Source: Clostridia bacterium (GTDB lineage: Bacteria; Bacillota; Clostridia; Christensenellales; CAG-138). From it: 34,284 bases of DNA. Under the pieces are notes generated by a model. It was given only the letters and a program-made list of their open reading frames with translations. It was not told where the DNA came from and ran no database searches. The translations under genes and the position numbers were made by a program. Positions 17,713 to 24,862 of this stretch are shown here, one piece after another; position 1 is the first letter of the stretch; each line of letters begins with the position of its first letter. Location: assembly GCA_017407205.1 (NCBI GenBank), contig JAFQXA010000022.1, positions 1-34,284 of the forward strand, read 5' to 3'.

Positions 17713-17745
17713 AAAGCTACCTCCGTAAAAAATACCATTCGATTA

Positions 17746-17774
17746 ATTCTATATAACAAGGAAATGTTTGTCAA
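17746..17774 (-). promoter_or_regulatory. Promoter of the polysaccharide operon
   Basis: On the minus strand TTGACA (17769-17774) is followed by a 17-base spacer and TAGAAT (17746-17751). This is a perfect -35 and a 5/6 -10. The predicted start site near 17739 leaves a leader of about 27 bases containing GGAGG. Confidence 0.8.
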
Positions 17775-17785
17775 TTGATTGACAA
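17768..17785. promoter_or_regulatory. Perfect 7-4-7 inverted repeat over the -35 box, candidate operator
   Basis: TTGTCAA-TTGA-TTGACAA is a perfect inverted repeat that includes the -35 hexamer of the polysaccharide promoter. The 18-base geometry resembles Rex redox-repressor sites (clostridial form TTGTTAA-N4-TTAACAA), differing at one symmetric position per arm. Binding here would block polymerase. No regulator gene is adjacent. Confidence 0.5.
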
Positions 17786-17820
17786 TATTGCTTACAAATA
17801 CTTAACAACCTTTGTAAAAG

Positions 17821-18756
17821 CTACTTCATTACCATGCGGACATTGTCGCCCGTCAACATGATTATGCTCGTAATTCGCGGCGCAAAAATTCTCGAAAACA
17901 GTCTTTCACCATAAACTTCCTGAAGCTCTTCAGGGAGAAGATTTGTTGCTATCGCAGTAGCCTTTGATGCGTTCTGTCTTTCGTTGATGACCGCAAAAAG
18001 ATGCTCACGTGTTACATTGGGAATCATGGGTTCTGTTCCAAGGTCATCTATTATTAAAAGGTCGGGCGACATAAAGTCGAACTCGGAGCCCCTCATTGAC
18101 TTCAATACTGTATTTATAAGGTTATATGAAGTGAGCTTCAATACCGAAAAGCCCTTGTCCGTCAGCCTTTTTGCAACACAGCTGAGCATGAAGGTTTTCC
18201 CGAGCCCCGAATTTCCCATAAGTAAAATATCCGTTTTTTCATTATGCGGAAACGCCTCGCAATAGCTTTCCATTTCAGCCTTTACAGTTGCCATGAGCTG
18301 TCTTTGCTTTGCTTTTTTGAACACGGACAAATCAAAATTTTCAAAGCTTTCTTTCTCCGATATACACGATGATGCGTACTGCATTGAAAGCAGCCTTTGC
18401 TTTAAGCAGGTGCACATCTTTTTCTCCATGTCACCCGTAAAGCCCGTATCTTCACACTCCATGCACTCAAACTGCGGAAGAAAATAATCGGCTGTAATTC
18501 CGTTTTGCGCAAGTATCGCAGCACTTTCCATGTCAAGCTCTGCAACTTTTTTTGCAGTTTCAAAGCGAACAGCCTCTTTATCTTTCGCCTTTATAAGCTT
18601 GACTCCCATGTCAAAAAGGAGACCTCTCCTCTTTTCCGCAATTTCTTCAAGTCTTGGGGCAAGCAAATATACGGCACGCTTTTTTTCTTCGCTCTCGCTT
18701 AAAGCCTTCTGCCTTTTCCTTTGATATTCTTCTTTTATTTCATTGGGAACAAACAT
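17821..18756 (-). CDS. DnaI/DnaC-like replicative helicase loader ATPase
   Basis: A 311-residue AAA+ ATPase of the DnaC/DnaI (IstB-like) group that loads the DnaB helicase. It has an N-terminal helical part, a zinc-binding cluster Cys98-x2-Cys101...Cys115-x-Cys117 as in DnaI, Walker A GNSGLGKT at residues 181-188, Walker B in LLIIDDLG and a sensor region with ATNL. The ATG at 18756 is preferred over the longer GTG start at 18777 because GAGGAA lies five bases upstream and the longer version would overlap the DnaD gene by 20 bases. It is coupled to the DnaD-like gene, whose stop is two bases before. Its client helicase gene dnaB lies at 23519-24847. Confidence 0.88.
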   Translation of the reverse strand: MFVPNEIKEEYQRKRQKALSESEEKKRAVYLLAPRLEEIAEKRRGLLFDMGVKLIKAKDKEAVRFETAKKVAELDMESAAILAQNGITADYFLPQFECMECEDTGFTGDMEKKMCTCLKQRLLSMQYASSCISEKESFENFDLSVFKKAKQRQLMATVKAEMESYCEAFPHNEKTDILLMGNSGLGKTFMLSCVAKRLTDKGFSVLKLTSYNLINTVLKSMRGSEFDFMSPDLLIIDDLGTEPMIPNVTREHLFAVINERQNASKATAIATNLLPEELQEVYGERLFSRIFAPRITSIIMLTGDNVRMVMK

Positions 18757-18757
18757 A

Positions 18758-19618
18758 TTATTCCTCACCGTCCACACCTAAGATTTCAATACCCATATTC
18801 TTTAAATCTTCCGAGGTGTATCTCTTTTGTTGATAATTCATTGCATTTGGTACTTTTTTATTCCCATGTGCAACCACTTTTGTACTTGTTTCTGTATTTT
18901 TGAGGCTTTCCCTTGCTGCAACTACTGTGGCAATGCCATTGTCATGCCATGCATTGACCTGCTTTTTCAGGCCTGTAAACGTAGGCATTGTATCCCTTAC
19001 AGTATCCGCCGCAAAAAGCACAAGCTCATTCGGCATACACCATGTATCCACCCAGACTTCTATCTGATCTCTCTCACGCTGTGTGGGTGCTTTTTTTATT
19101 CCCGCACGCTCAAATACCATGCGACTAAGCTCAAAAACCGCATCCCTCTTTTTCAAAAGCTCGGATACGCCCTCTGTTGAAAATACACCGCTTGCCTTGA
19201 AATTTTGAAGTATTGAATGTAAGTATTTAAAGCTTGGCTTATGTGCCGTAGTCATCTCAGCGCAAGCCATGCCGATTGTTTCATCATTAAAGCCCCAATC
19301 CTGTGTCCATGTCCTGTAAAGTGCAAGCTCGTCCTCCGTCGGCCTTCTCATTGTTCTCCAACGCTTCAGAATATCCTGGGCTCCGCTCGTCACTTCTTTG
19401 TACTGTTCTATGTATTCACAGGCTGCTTCTTTGCTGAAAATGCCTGCCTCTGCCCAGCTTTTTGCAACGCTGTCCATATACTTTATGCTGACCTTTACGC
19501 CCTTTTGCTCCACGCAATGCCCTGCCAAAAGAAGTATTGCATCTTCATCCATGCCGAAAATCTCCGCCCAGTCGTATATCTTCGCAAGCTCTGCACCCGA
19601 AAGCATACGCGTGCCCAT
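18758..19618 (-). CDS. DnaD-domain primosome protein, C-terminal part after in-frame TAG
   Basis: This 286-residue segment holds three successive DnaD C-terminal-type (DDBH2) repeats: about residues 6-70 (LSGAELAKIYDWAEIFGM onward), 82-155 (ELALYRTWTQDWGF) and 168-235 (QIEVWVDTWCM). DnaD binds DNA and helps recruit the helicase loader, fitting the DnaI-like gene that follows two bases later. It lies in the same frame as the 117-residue N-terminal part at 19631-19984, separated only by one TAG and four sense codons. The ATG at 19618 has no Shine-Dalgarno, so it is probably the rest of a 408-codon gene interrupted by a nonsense codon, unless re-initiation or read-through occurs. Confidence 0.78.
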   Translation of the reverse strand: MGTRMLSGAELAKIYDWAEIFGMDEDAILLLAGHCVEQKGVKVSIKYMDSVAKSWAEAGIFSKEAACEYIEQYKEVTSGAQDILKRWRTMRRPTEDELALYRTWTQDWGFNDETIGMACAEMTTAHKPSFKYLHSILQNFKASGVFSTEGVSELLKKRDAVFELSRMVFERAGIKKAPTQRERDQIEVWVDTWCMPNELVLFAADTVRDTMPTFTGLKKQVNAWHDNGIATVVAARESLKNTETSTKVVAHGNKKVPNAMNYQQKRYTSEDLKNMGIEILGVDGEE

Positions 19619-19630
19619 GATTTTTGAAAG

Positions 19631-19984
19631 CTACATAACAAGGCCTGAGTACTTGCCCTGAAGCCTTTCCTCACTCGTTTGACTCTTTGTGAGGACTGCA
19701 CGCACGCTCCTGTACTCAACAAGCAAGGGCTCACTGCTTACTATGTCAACCAAGCCCTTTGCCTGCCAATACGCAAAGGCTTCCTTTATTTCGTCCTCGG
19801 ACAGTGATAAAGCTATCCCCAGATCGTCTGCATCGCTGAATCTTGAATAGCATTGCATAAGCCCGAAAAGGTAGACCTTCACAAAGTTTTCGGGAGCATT
19901 GGGCATATATTCAAGCAGGAACAAATTTTCAACGGGTGTGATATCCATAGCCGCCGTACTTTTTGAAAAAACGCATTGTGCCAT
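19631..19984 (-). CDS. DnaD-like N-terminal winged-helix domain, truncated by TAG
   Basis: The 117-residue protein begins after a strong AAGGAGGTG and contains the DnaD N-terminal (DDBH1-like) oligomerisation domain: TPVENLFLLEYMPNAPENFVKVYLFGL, LSEDEIKEAFAYWQAKGLVDI. In full-length relatives this domain runs straight into an LxGxELAxLYDW segment, which here starts five codons after the TAG (19631-19633). The two parts are best read as one gene. The alternatives are a true split into two subunits, amber read-through, or a sequencing or assembly error. Promoter and DnaA-box palindrome lie just upstream. Confidence 0.75.
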   Translation of the reverse strand: MAQCVFSKSTAAMDITPVENLFLLEYMPNAPENFVKVYLFGLMQCYSRFSDADDLGIALSLSEDEIKEAFAYWQAKGLVDIVSSEPLLVEYRSVRAVLTKSQTSEERLQGKYSGLVM

Positions 19985-20029
19985 TTAAAAACACACCTCC
20001 TTGAAAATTTTTAGTCAGATAGAGTTATT

Positions 20030-20058
20030 ATTATATCACAAGTCAAGCCCTGTTTTCC
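20030..20058 (-). promoter_or_regulatory. Extended -10 promoter of the dnaD-dnaI operon
   Basis: On the minus strand TGA-TATAAT (hexamer 20030-20035) is a perfect extended -10. The -35 position, 17 bases away (20053-20058), is weak and lies inside the DnaA-box palindrome at 20050-20076. The predicted start site is near 20023, with AAGGAGGTG downstream before the ATG at 19984. Confidence 0.7.
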
Positions 20059-20076
20059 ACAGGCTGTGAAAAACAG
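20050..20076. promoter_or_regulatory. Head-to-head DnaA-box palindrome
   Basis: CTGTTTTCCACAG and CTGTGAAAAACAG form a 13-bp inverted repeat with one mismatch and a one-base centre. The left arm contains TTTTCCACA (20053-20061), close to the DnaA box TTATCCACA; the right arm reads TTTTTCACA on the minus strand (20065-20073). It overlaps the -35 region of the primosome promoter, suggesting DnaA control of dnaD-dnaI. Confidence 0.55.
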
Positions 20077-20113
20077 ATTATATAAAATAACAAGAGCTTT
20101 TTATAAAGCAATA

Positions 20114-20122
20114 TGTTATACT
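20114..20122 (+). promoter_or_regulatory. Extended -10 promoter giving a leaderless lipoprotein mRNA
   Basis: TGT-TATACT (TG at 20114-20115, hexamer 20117-20122) is followed by six bases and then ATG at 20129. The predicted start site is the A of the start codon. No Shine-Dalgarno is present. Confidence 0.7.
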
Positions 20123-20128
20123 AAGACC

Positions 20129-20776
20129 ATGAAAAGATTTTTGATTATATTTTTAGTATCAGCACTTACTGCACTGTCACTTTACGGTTGCAAAAACACA
20201 AACGAGAAACCCGATGGCAATTCATCAATAATTGTCAATTTGAGCACGCCAAAATCAAACGAAACGGAAAATCCGTCAATCAATCAGGAAGCAGGCGCGC
20301 AAGACCGCTATTACTTAAAGCTTTCATCAACGGAAATTACCGATGCAGGCATTTCTTTAAACGGAAGGCTTCTTGTACGCTATACAAACACAACGGGCTC
20401 ACCCGTTTATTCGCTCAGCTTTAAGCTTCAGGAGGGCGTTTCAATAAACAGCGTGAGCGTGAACTCCATTGCAACGAACTTCACACTCGACAAGGAGTCA
20501 AATACTTTGACTGTTCCCGTCGGCGCACAGCTTATGCCCAACGAATCCTTGTCACTCTATGTAAACTACACGGCAAAAGCGGTAAAAGCACTTTCCGATG
20601 CTGTTTTGAGATTTAGTGAGGAGCGTGCTCCCATCAAGCATACCGTTTTAGTCACGGTCGATAACACTTACACGGTTTCATCGTCACTCGGCACTCCGGA
20701 GATTGCAGAGGGTTCAAAAAAGACCTTCACCTTCACCGCTGAAAGCAAGAACGACTTCACGCTTGAGCTCAGGTAA
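20129..20776 (+). CDS. Predicted secreted lipoprotein of unknown function
   Basis: A 215-residue protein with a lipoprotein signal peptide: MKRF, a hydrophobic stretch of about 15 residues, and a lipobox LYGC with the modified cysteine at about residue 21. A serine/asparagine-rich linker follows (residues 22-55), then a beta-rich domain with phrases such as GRLLVRYTNTTGSPVYSLSF and ALMPNESLSLYVNYTAK-like strands, suggesting an Ig-like or beta-sandwich fold. I do not recognise the family. The ATG at 20129 is chosen over the upstream GTG at 20066 because it places the signal peptide at the N terminus and because a -10 box sits just before it. It stands alone between divergent dnaD and a convergent operon. 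Confidence 0.72.
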   Translation: MKRFLIIFLVSALTALSLYGCKNTNEKPDGNSSIIVNLSTPKSNETENPSINQEAGAQDRYYLKLSSTEITDAGISLNGRLLVRYTNTTGSPVYSLSFKLQEGVSINSVSVNSIATNFTLDKESNTLTVPVGAQLMPNESLSLYVNYTAKAVKALSDAVLRFSEERAPIKHTVLVTVDNTYTVSSSLGTPEIAEGSKKTFTFTAESKNDFTLELR

Positions 20777-20806
20777 TTTTATCATTTTAAAGTTAAGCAA
20801 TACTTA

Positions 20807-20836
20807 AAAGACCAGCGATTTTATTCGGTGGTCTTT
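20807..20836. terminator. Bidirectional terminator-like hairpin between convergent genes
   Basis: AAAGACCA (20807-20814) pairs with TGGTCTTT (20829-20836), and one mismatch further in CG pairs extend the stem. It lies between the lipoprotein gene (plus) and the acyl-CoA ligase gene (minus). Short T-runs flank each side, so it could stop transcription both ways, though the U-tracts are brief. Confidence 0.6.
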
Positions 20837-20845
20837 GTGCTATGC

Positions 20846-22561
20846 CTATACGGCTATTTTATTGAGTTCTTCTTCCTCAAGCTGTCTGTATGCTACCTTG
20901 CCGACAAGCGTTTTGGGAAGCTGGTCACGGAATTCTATATCATATGGCATTGCATACTTTGCAACATTCTTTCTGCAATAATCAAAAAGCTCCTTTTTGA
21001 CCTCATCCGATGCTTCAACACCTTCTTTAAGCATTATAAAAGCCTTTATCTTCTGCATCTTCAAGGGGTCGGGAACACCGATTACACAGCTCATCTGAAC
21101 ATATTCATGTCCGTCAAGCAGGTTTTCCATCTGCGACGGATAAACATTGTAGCCGCTTGTTACTATCATTCGCTTAATACGCTGTTTGAAATATATAAAT
21201 CCGTCCTCATCCATGTAACCGAGGTCGCCCGTGTGCAGATATGTCCTGCCATCGGCATGCTTCCTCAATGTTTGTGCTGTTTCTTCGGGATGATTTACAT
21301 ATTCAAGCATCAACGTCGGACCTGTGAGACAGATTTCACCTTCTTCGCCGTAGGGAATTTCTTCCTCCGTACCAGGCTTTACAATCACATAGAAGGTATC
21401 GGGGAACGGTATTCCGATACTGCCTTCCCTTGACATATCGTAAGGTGTCAGACAGCTTGCAGTAACACATTCGGTCGTGCCGTAGCCCTCGCGGACTTCA
21501 ACTTTTGAGCCGTGTGCCTTTAAGAAAGCATCAAAGCGTTTTTTAAGCTCGACAGATAGTGAGTCACCGCCTGAGTAAACGCCCTTCAAGGACGAAAGGT
21601 CAAGCTTATCCGCACCCTCAACACGCAAAAGTGCCTCATAAAGAGTGGGAACGCCTGCTATGAAATTGGGCTTATGCTTTTTCAAAAGCTCTGCATATGT
21701 TTTGGGTGTAAATCTCGGAACAAGAATACATCTTCCGCCGTTTACGAGCATTGAGTGTATGCTTACACCAAGCCCGAAGCCATGGAATATAGGCATTATT
21801 GCAAGCATTTTATCACCGGGAGCAAACGTGGGATTTGTTGCAACAATCTGTTTGCCGAGGGCATTGAAATTGCGGTTTGACAAAAGTATACCCTTTGTTG
21901 TGCCCGTTGTGCCGCCGCTGTACAGTATTGCAGAAGCTTGTGTATATTCACGCTTTACACGACATTCTTCCTCACTTATTTTCCTGCCGTTTTCAAGGAA
22001 GTCCTTCCACATTACAGCCTTTGTATCGGCAGGGATTTTCGGAATTTTCCTGCCTTCGGTAAGTGCATAGCCAACCTTCATCACGGGTGAAAGTGCGTCC
22101 TTTATGCTTGTGATGATGAGGTTGTTGACCTTGGTCATCTTTGCAACTTCCATGAACTTGCCGTAAAATTGGTCAAGCGTTATTACGGCTGCGGACTTTG
22201 AATCCTCAAGATAGAACTTTATTTCGCCCTCACTTGAAAGGGGGTGAATCATGTTGCTTATCGCGCCTATCATGTTTATGGCATAAAACATTGATATTGC
22301 CTGGGGGGAGTTGGGCATACATATGGTAACGCGTTCATCCTCTTTTATGCCCATAGCCTTGAGCGCCTTTGCGCAAGCCTTTATATCTTCCACCGCCTGC
22401 TTATATGTTGTCTTTTTACCCATAAAATCATAGGCTATGTAATCAGGATATTTCTTTGAAATCGCCTCGACTTCCTCAAACATTGTAGTTTTGGGATATT
22501 CAAGTGTATGTGCAACACTGCCGTAAAAATTAAGCCACGGTGCTTTTGTGTTGATGCTCAT
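20846..22561 (-). CDS. Acyl-CoA ligase (AMP-forming, ANL superfamily)
   Basis: A 571-residue adenylate-forming enzyme that activates a carboxylic acid, probably a medium- or long-chain fatty acid, to acyl-AMP and then acyl-CoA. The P-loop-like A3 motif is YSGGTTGTTKG (about residues 214-224), A5 is GYGTTE, A7/A8 run TGDLGYMDEDGFIYFKQRIKRM (written here as two adjoining motifs, TGDLGYMDEDG and FKQRIKRM), and the catalytic A10 lysine is Lys555 in VGKVAYRQ. It has no carrier-protein domain. Its ATG overlaps the stop of the E2-like gene (ATGA), so the two are translationally coupled and probably act on a common acyl group. Substrate chain length is unknown. Confidence 0.88.
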   Translation of the reverse strand: MSINTKAPWLNFYGSVAHTLEYPKTTMFEEVEAISKKYPDYIAYDFMGKKTTYKQAVEDIKACAKALKAMGIKEDERVTICMPNSPQAISMFYAINMIGAISNMIHPLSSEGEIKFYLEDSKSAAVITLDQFYGKFMEVAKMTKVNNLIITSIKDALSPVMKVGYALTEGRKIPKIPADTKAVMWKDFLENGRKISEEECRVKREYTQASAILYSGGTTGTTKGILLSNRNFNALGKQIVATNPTFAPGDKMLAIMPIFHGFGLGVSIHSMLVNGGRCILVPRFTPKTYAELLKKHKPNFIAGVPTLYEALLRVEGADKLDLSSLKGVYSGGDSLSVELKKRFDAFLKAHGSKVEVREGYGTTECVTASCLTPYDMSREGSIGIPFPDTFYVIVKPGTEEEIPYGEEGEICLTGPTLMLEYVNHPEETAQTLRKHADGRTYLHTGDLGYMDEDGFIYFKQRIKRMIVTSGYNVYPSQMENLLDGHEYVQMSCVIGVPDPLKMQKIKAFIMLKEGVEASDEVKKELFDYCRKNVAKYAMPYDIEFRDQLPKTLVGKVAYRQLEEEELNKIAV

Positions 22562-23430
22562 AACACAACTTCCTCCTTTGCAGGCTTTTCAAGCAATTCA
22601 GGATGTGTAAGCAGGTGCTTGAAAAGCTGTACCGACTTGGAATAATAATAACCGTCGGATATACGCTCATCAAGTGTCAAGCCAAGCTCAAGCACGTTAC
22701 GCATTTCCACATTGCCCTCATCATCATAAAAAGGTGCTTTATGGCGTGCACCGATTACGATGAACACAGAATTTGTGCCCCAGTTTGTAAGGTGATGATA
22801 GCCTGCATTGAGTTTTATTGAACCAAGATTGGAAATAAAAACCGTTGCATGATTAGGATCTGTCTTTATGAGTGAATTGGGAACCTTGCCGTAAAAGTCA
22901 AGTCTTCTCAAAATAAACATTACAATACGCATAAACCATCGCGGAAGCTTTGAAAGAGTATCCATGCCCTGCGTGGAATTATCGATCTTCTCGCTTCTGC
23001 AGGTTCTGACTTCCTGCTTTATGCGTTCATGAACCGAATCAATCGTGCTGTTCTCATCAAATTTAATGAACGCCAGAGCCTCGTGCGACTCATCATTAAA
23101 CTCTTTCTTTACAACAAATGCAAGAGAAATGTCTTTCCTCTGATACATACGGCAACCCTTGATGAAACGGTTAAGATGCGGTCTTAAAACAACCGTCTTG
23201 ACTATTGCTGCCGCAATTATGTGGAACATTGTGTACTTGAAGTCCGTTTCGTTCTCATTCTTCTTATCAAGGTATGCAAGCAAATTGGTAAGGTCTACCT
23301 GCTCCTGAATAAACGCCTCGTTGTCCGCCCTGTTGGGCATGAGGTAGGGAACGAATGCATGCAAAGGGTCCAAGCCCTTGAGGAGATACCCGTCCTTGCG
23401 GTCTCCCCACTTGTGTTTACGCTTTTCCAT
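22558..23430 (-). CDS. E2-like (CoA-dependent) acyltransferase domain protein
   Basis: A 290-residue stand-alone protein resembling the catalytic domain of 2-oxoacid dehydrogenase E2 and chloramphenicol acetyltransferase. Family blocks are visible: FKYTMFHIIAAAIVKTV, ISLAFVVKK, ATVFISNLGSIK and a C-terminal GLTLDERISDGYYYSK. It has no lipoyl or E1/E3-binding domain, and there are no dehydrogenase genes nearby. The canonical DHRxxDG active-site motif reads DERISDG at 254-260, so the catalytic histidine is replaced by Glu255. The ATG at 23430 is chosen because of GGAGGA eight bases upstream; the longer frame has no such site. Its coupling to the acyl-CoA ligase suggests an acyl-transfer pathway rather than pyruvate metabolism. 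Confidence 0.8.
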   Translation of the reverse strand: MEKRKHKWGDRKDGYLLKGLDPLHAFVPYLMPNRADNEAFIQEQVDLTNLLAYLDKKNENETDFKYTMFHIIAAAIVKTVVLRPHLNRFIKGCRMYQRKDISLAFVVKKEFNDESHEALAFIKFDENSTIDSVHERIKQEVRTCRSEKIDNSTQGMDTLSKLPRWFMRIVMFILRRLDFYGKVPNSLIKTDPNHATVFISNLGSIKLNAGYHHLTNWGTNSVFIVIGARHKAPFYDDEGNVEMRNVLELGLTLDERISDGYYYSKSVQLFKHLLTHPELLEKPAKEEVVL

Positions 23431-23450
23431 TTTATAATTCCTCCAAAATA

Positions 23451-23494
23451 AAAAAAGGTATGATAATAAATACCCATTTATTATACAATACCTT
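23451..23494 (-). terminator. Intrinsic terminator after dnaB
   Basis: On the minus strand AAGGTAT (23488-23494) pairs with ATACCTT (23455-23461), and ATAATAAAT pairs with ATTTATTAT inside, around a GGGT loop. A run of seven Ts follows. It lies directly after the dnaB stop and before the E2-like gene. Confidence 0.85.
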
Positions 23495-23509
23495 GTTTTA
23501 ATCTGTAAA
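23480..23509 (-). promoter_or_regulatory. Promoter of acyltransferase-ligase operon, inside dnaB terminator
   Basis: TTTACA (23504-23509) and a perfect TATAAT (23480-23485) lie 18 bases apart on the minus strand. The -10 box is inside the terminator stem. Initiation near 23473 would start in the hairpin loop and leave a leader of about 43 bases with GGAGGA. Confidence 0.65.
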
Positions 23510-23518
23510 TCCGCGTTT

Positions 23519-24847
23519 TTATTCTTCTCTGTCGGATTTATCGGCAAATTTAGCATATTGCGGTACCCACATGAGCTCTACCGTGTCAACAGGACCGTTT
23601 CTGTGCTTTGCAACGATTACCTCGGTAGTATTGTCAAGGTCTGGATTATATACCGCAGGGCGGTGCAAAAGTATGATAACGTCTGCATCCTGCTCGATAG
23701 CTCCGCTCTCTCGAAGGTCGGACATCATGGGCTTTTTACCTTCACGCTTATCACTGCTTCGTGAAAGCTGTGAGAGCAATATTATCGGAACATTTAGCTC
23801 ACGCGCCATTATTTTCAAAGCACGAGTCATCTCGGAAATTTCCTGAACACGGTTATCCGTCTTTCCGCTTGTCTGCATGAGCTGCAAGTAGTCGATAACT
23901 ACAAGGTCAAGACCTACACGCGATTTCAAACGTCTGCACTTGCTTCTTATTTCCGCAACGCCGGCACCTGCCGTATCGTCAATATATACGCTTGCACTTG
24001 TCAACGGGTCAAGAGCCTCGGATGCACGCAATATATCATCATCCGTGGTTTCGCCAAGCTTAACCTTTTGCATATCAAGGTTTGCTTCACTTGAGAGCAT
24101 ACGCATTGCAAGCTGATCGCGTGACATTTCAAGACTGAATATAACAACGGTTTTACCCGCCCTTACTGCCGCGTGCTGTGCAAGATTCAGTGCAAACGCC
24201 GTCTTACCCATTGACGGACGACCTGCAACGATTATGAGGTCACTCGGCTGAAGTCCTGAGGTCAATTTATTGAGGTCGGTAAACGGTGTGGGAATACCCG
24301 TAAGCTTGCCCTTGAGCTTTATTATATCACCCATGCGGTAAAACGCATCTATAGCAGGCTGTTCAATATGCACAAGTGAATCCTGATTCTTCTTCATTGA
24401 GATATTGAAGATAGCACGCTCTGCATCATCAAGCATCATTTCAACGCTCTTTTCGGCAGCGAGTGCATCCTTTGAGATATCACCGCCTGCCTTTACGAGT
24501 CTTCGCATTATACTGCGTTCTTCAACTATGCGTATGTGATGACCAACATTGGCGGCACTCGGCGTCCCGAGTGAAAGCTCCGTAATATACATTACGCCGC
24601 CTACATTTTCAAGCTTGCCTGCCCTGTCAAGCCCCTCAATAACAGTTACGTTATCAACAGCATTTCCGCGGGAATAAAGTGACAGCATAACTTCAAATAT
24701 ATCCTGATGCTTTGCAGCATAAAAATCCTCGACCTTGAGCTGTTCGCACGCACTTTCAACCGCCGCCTGACTTATGAGCATACTGCCGAGTATGGATTTC
24801 TCGGCTTCTATGTTGTATGGAAGCGTTTCCCTTTCCAGAGTTTCCAT
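23519..24847 (-). CDS. dnaB: Replicative DNA helicase DnaB
   Basis: The 442-residue hexameric helicase (called DnaC in Bacillus) unwinds DNA at the replication fork. The N-terminal domain starts LPYNIEAEKSILGSML; the RecA-like C-terminal domain has Walker A GRPSMGKT at 209-216, Walker B LVVIDYLQLM and the later LSQLSRS and LRESGAIEQDAD motifs, with an arginine finger region near KHRNGP. It has no intein or insertion. It is the last gene of yybS-gdpP-rplI-dnaB and ends at a strong terminator. AAGGAG precedes the ATG by six bases. The DnaI-like loader at 17821-18756 is its probable partner. Confidence 0.96.
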   Translation of the reverse strand: METLERETLPYNIEAEKSILGSMLISQAAVESACEQLKVEDFYAAKHQDIFEVMLSLYSRGNAVDNVTVIEGLDRAGKLENVGGVMYITELSLGTPSAANVGHHIRIVEERSIMRRLVKAGGDISKDALAAEKSVEMMLDDAERAIFNISMKKNQDSLVHIEQPAIDAFYRMGDIIKLKGKLTGIPTPFTDLNKLTSGLQPSDLIIVAGRPSMGKTAFALNLAQHAAVRAGKTVVIFSLEMSRDQLAMRMLSSEANLDMQKVKLGETTDDDILRASEALDPLTSASVYIDDTAGAGVAEIRSKCRRLKSRVGLDLVVIDYLQLMQTSGKTDNRVQEISEMTRALKIMARELNVPIILLSQLSRSSDKREGKKPMMSDLRESGAIEQDADVIILLHRPAVYNPDLDNTTEVIVAKHRNGPVDTVELMWVPQYAKFADKSDREE

Positions 24848-24862
24848 TAAGGCTCTCCTTTT

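Noticed and set aside
19631..19633. TAG reassigned to a sense codon in this genome
   Set aside because: TAG ends other intact genes in the window (2367-2369 and 9453-9455), so it acts as a normal stop.
20066..20128. Upstream GTG start for the lipoprotein
   Set aside because: It has no Shine-Dalgarno, moves the signal peptide away from the N terminus and would read through the promoter.
22558..23430. Pyruvate or 2-oxoacid dehydrogenase E2 subunit
   Set aside because: There is no lipoyl or subunit-binding domain, no E1/E3 genes nearby, and the active-site His is missing.
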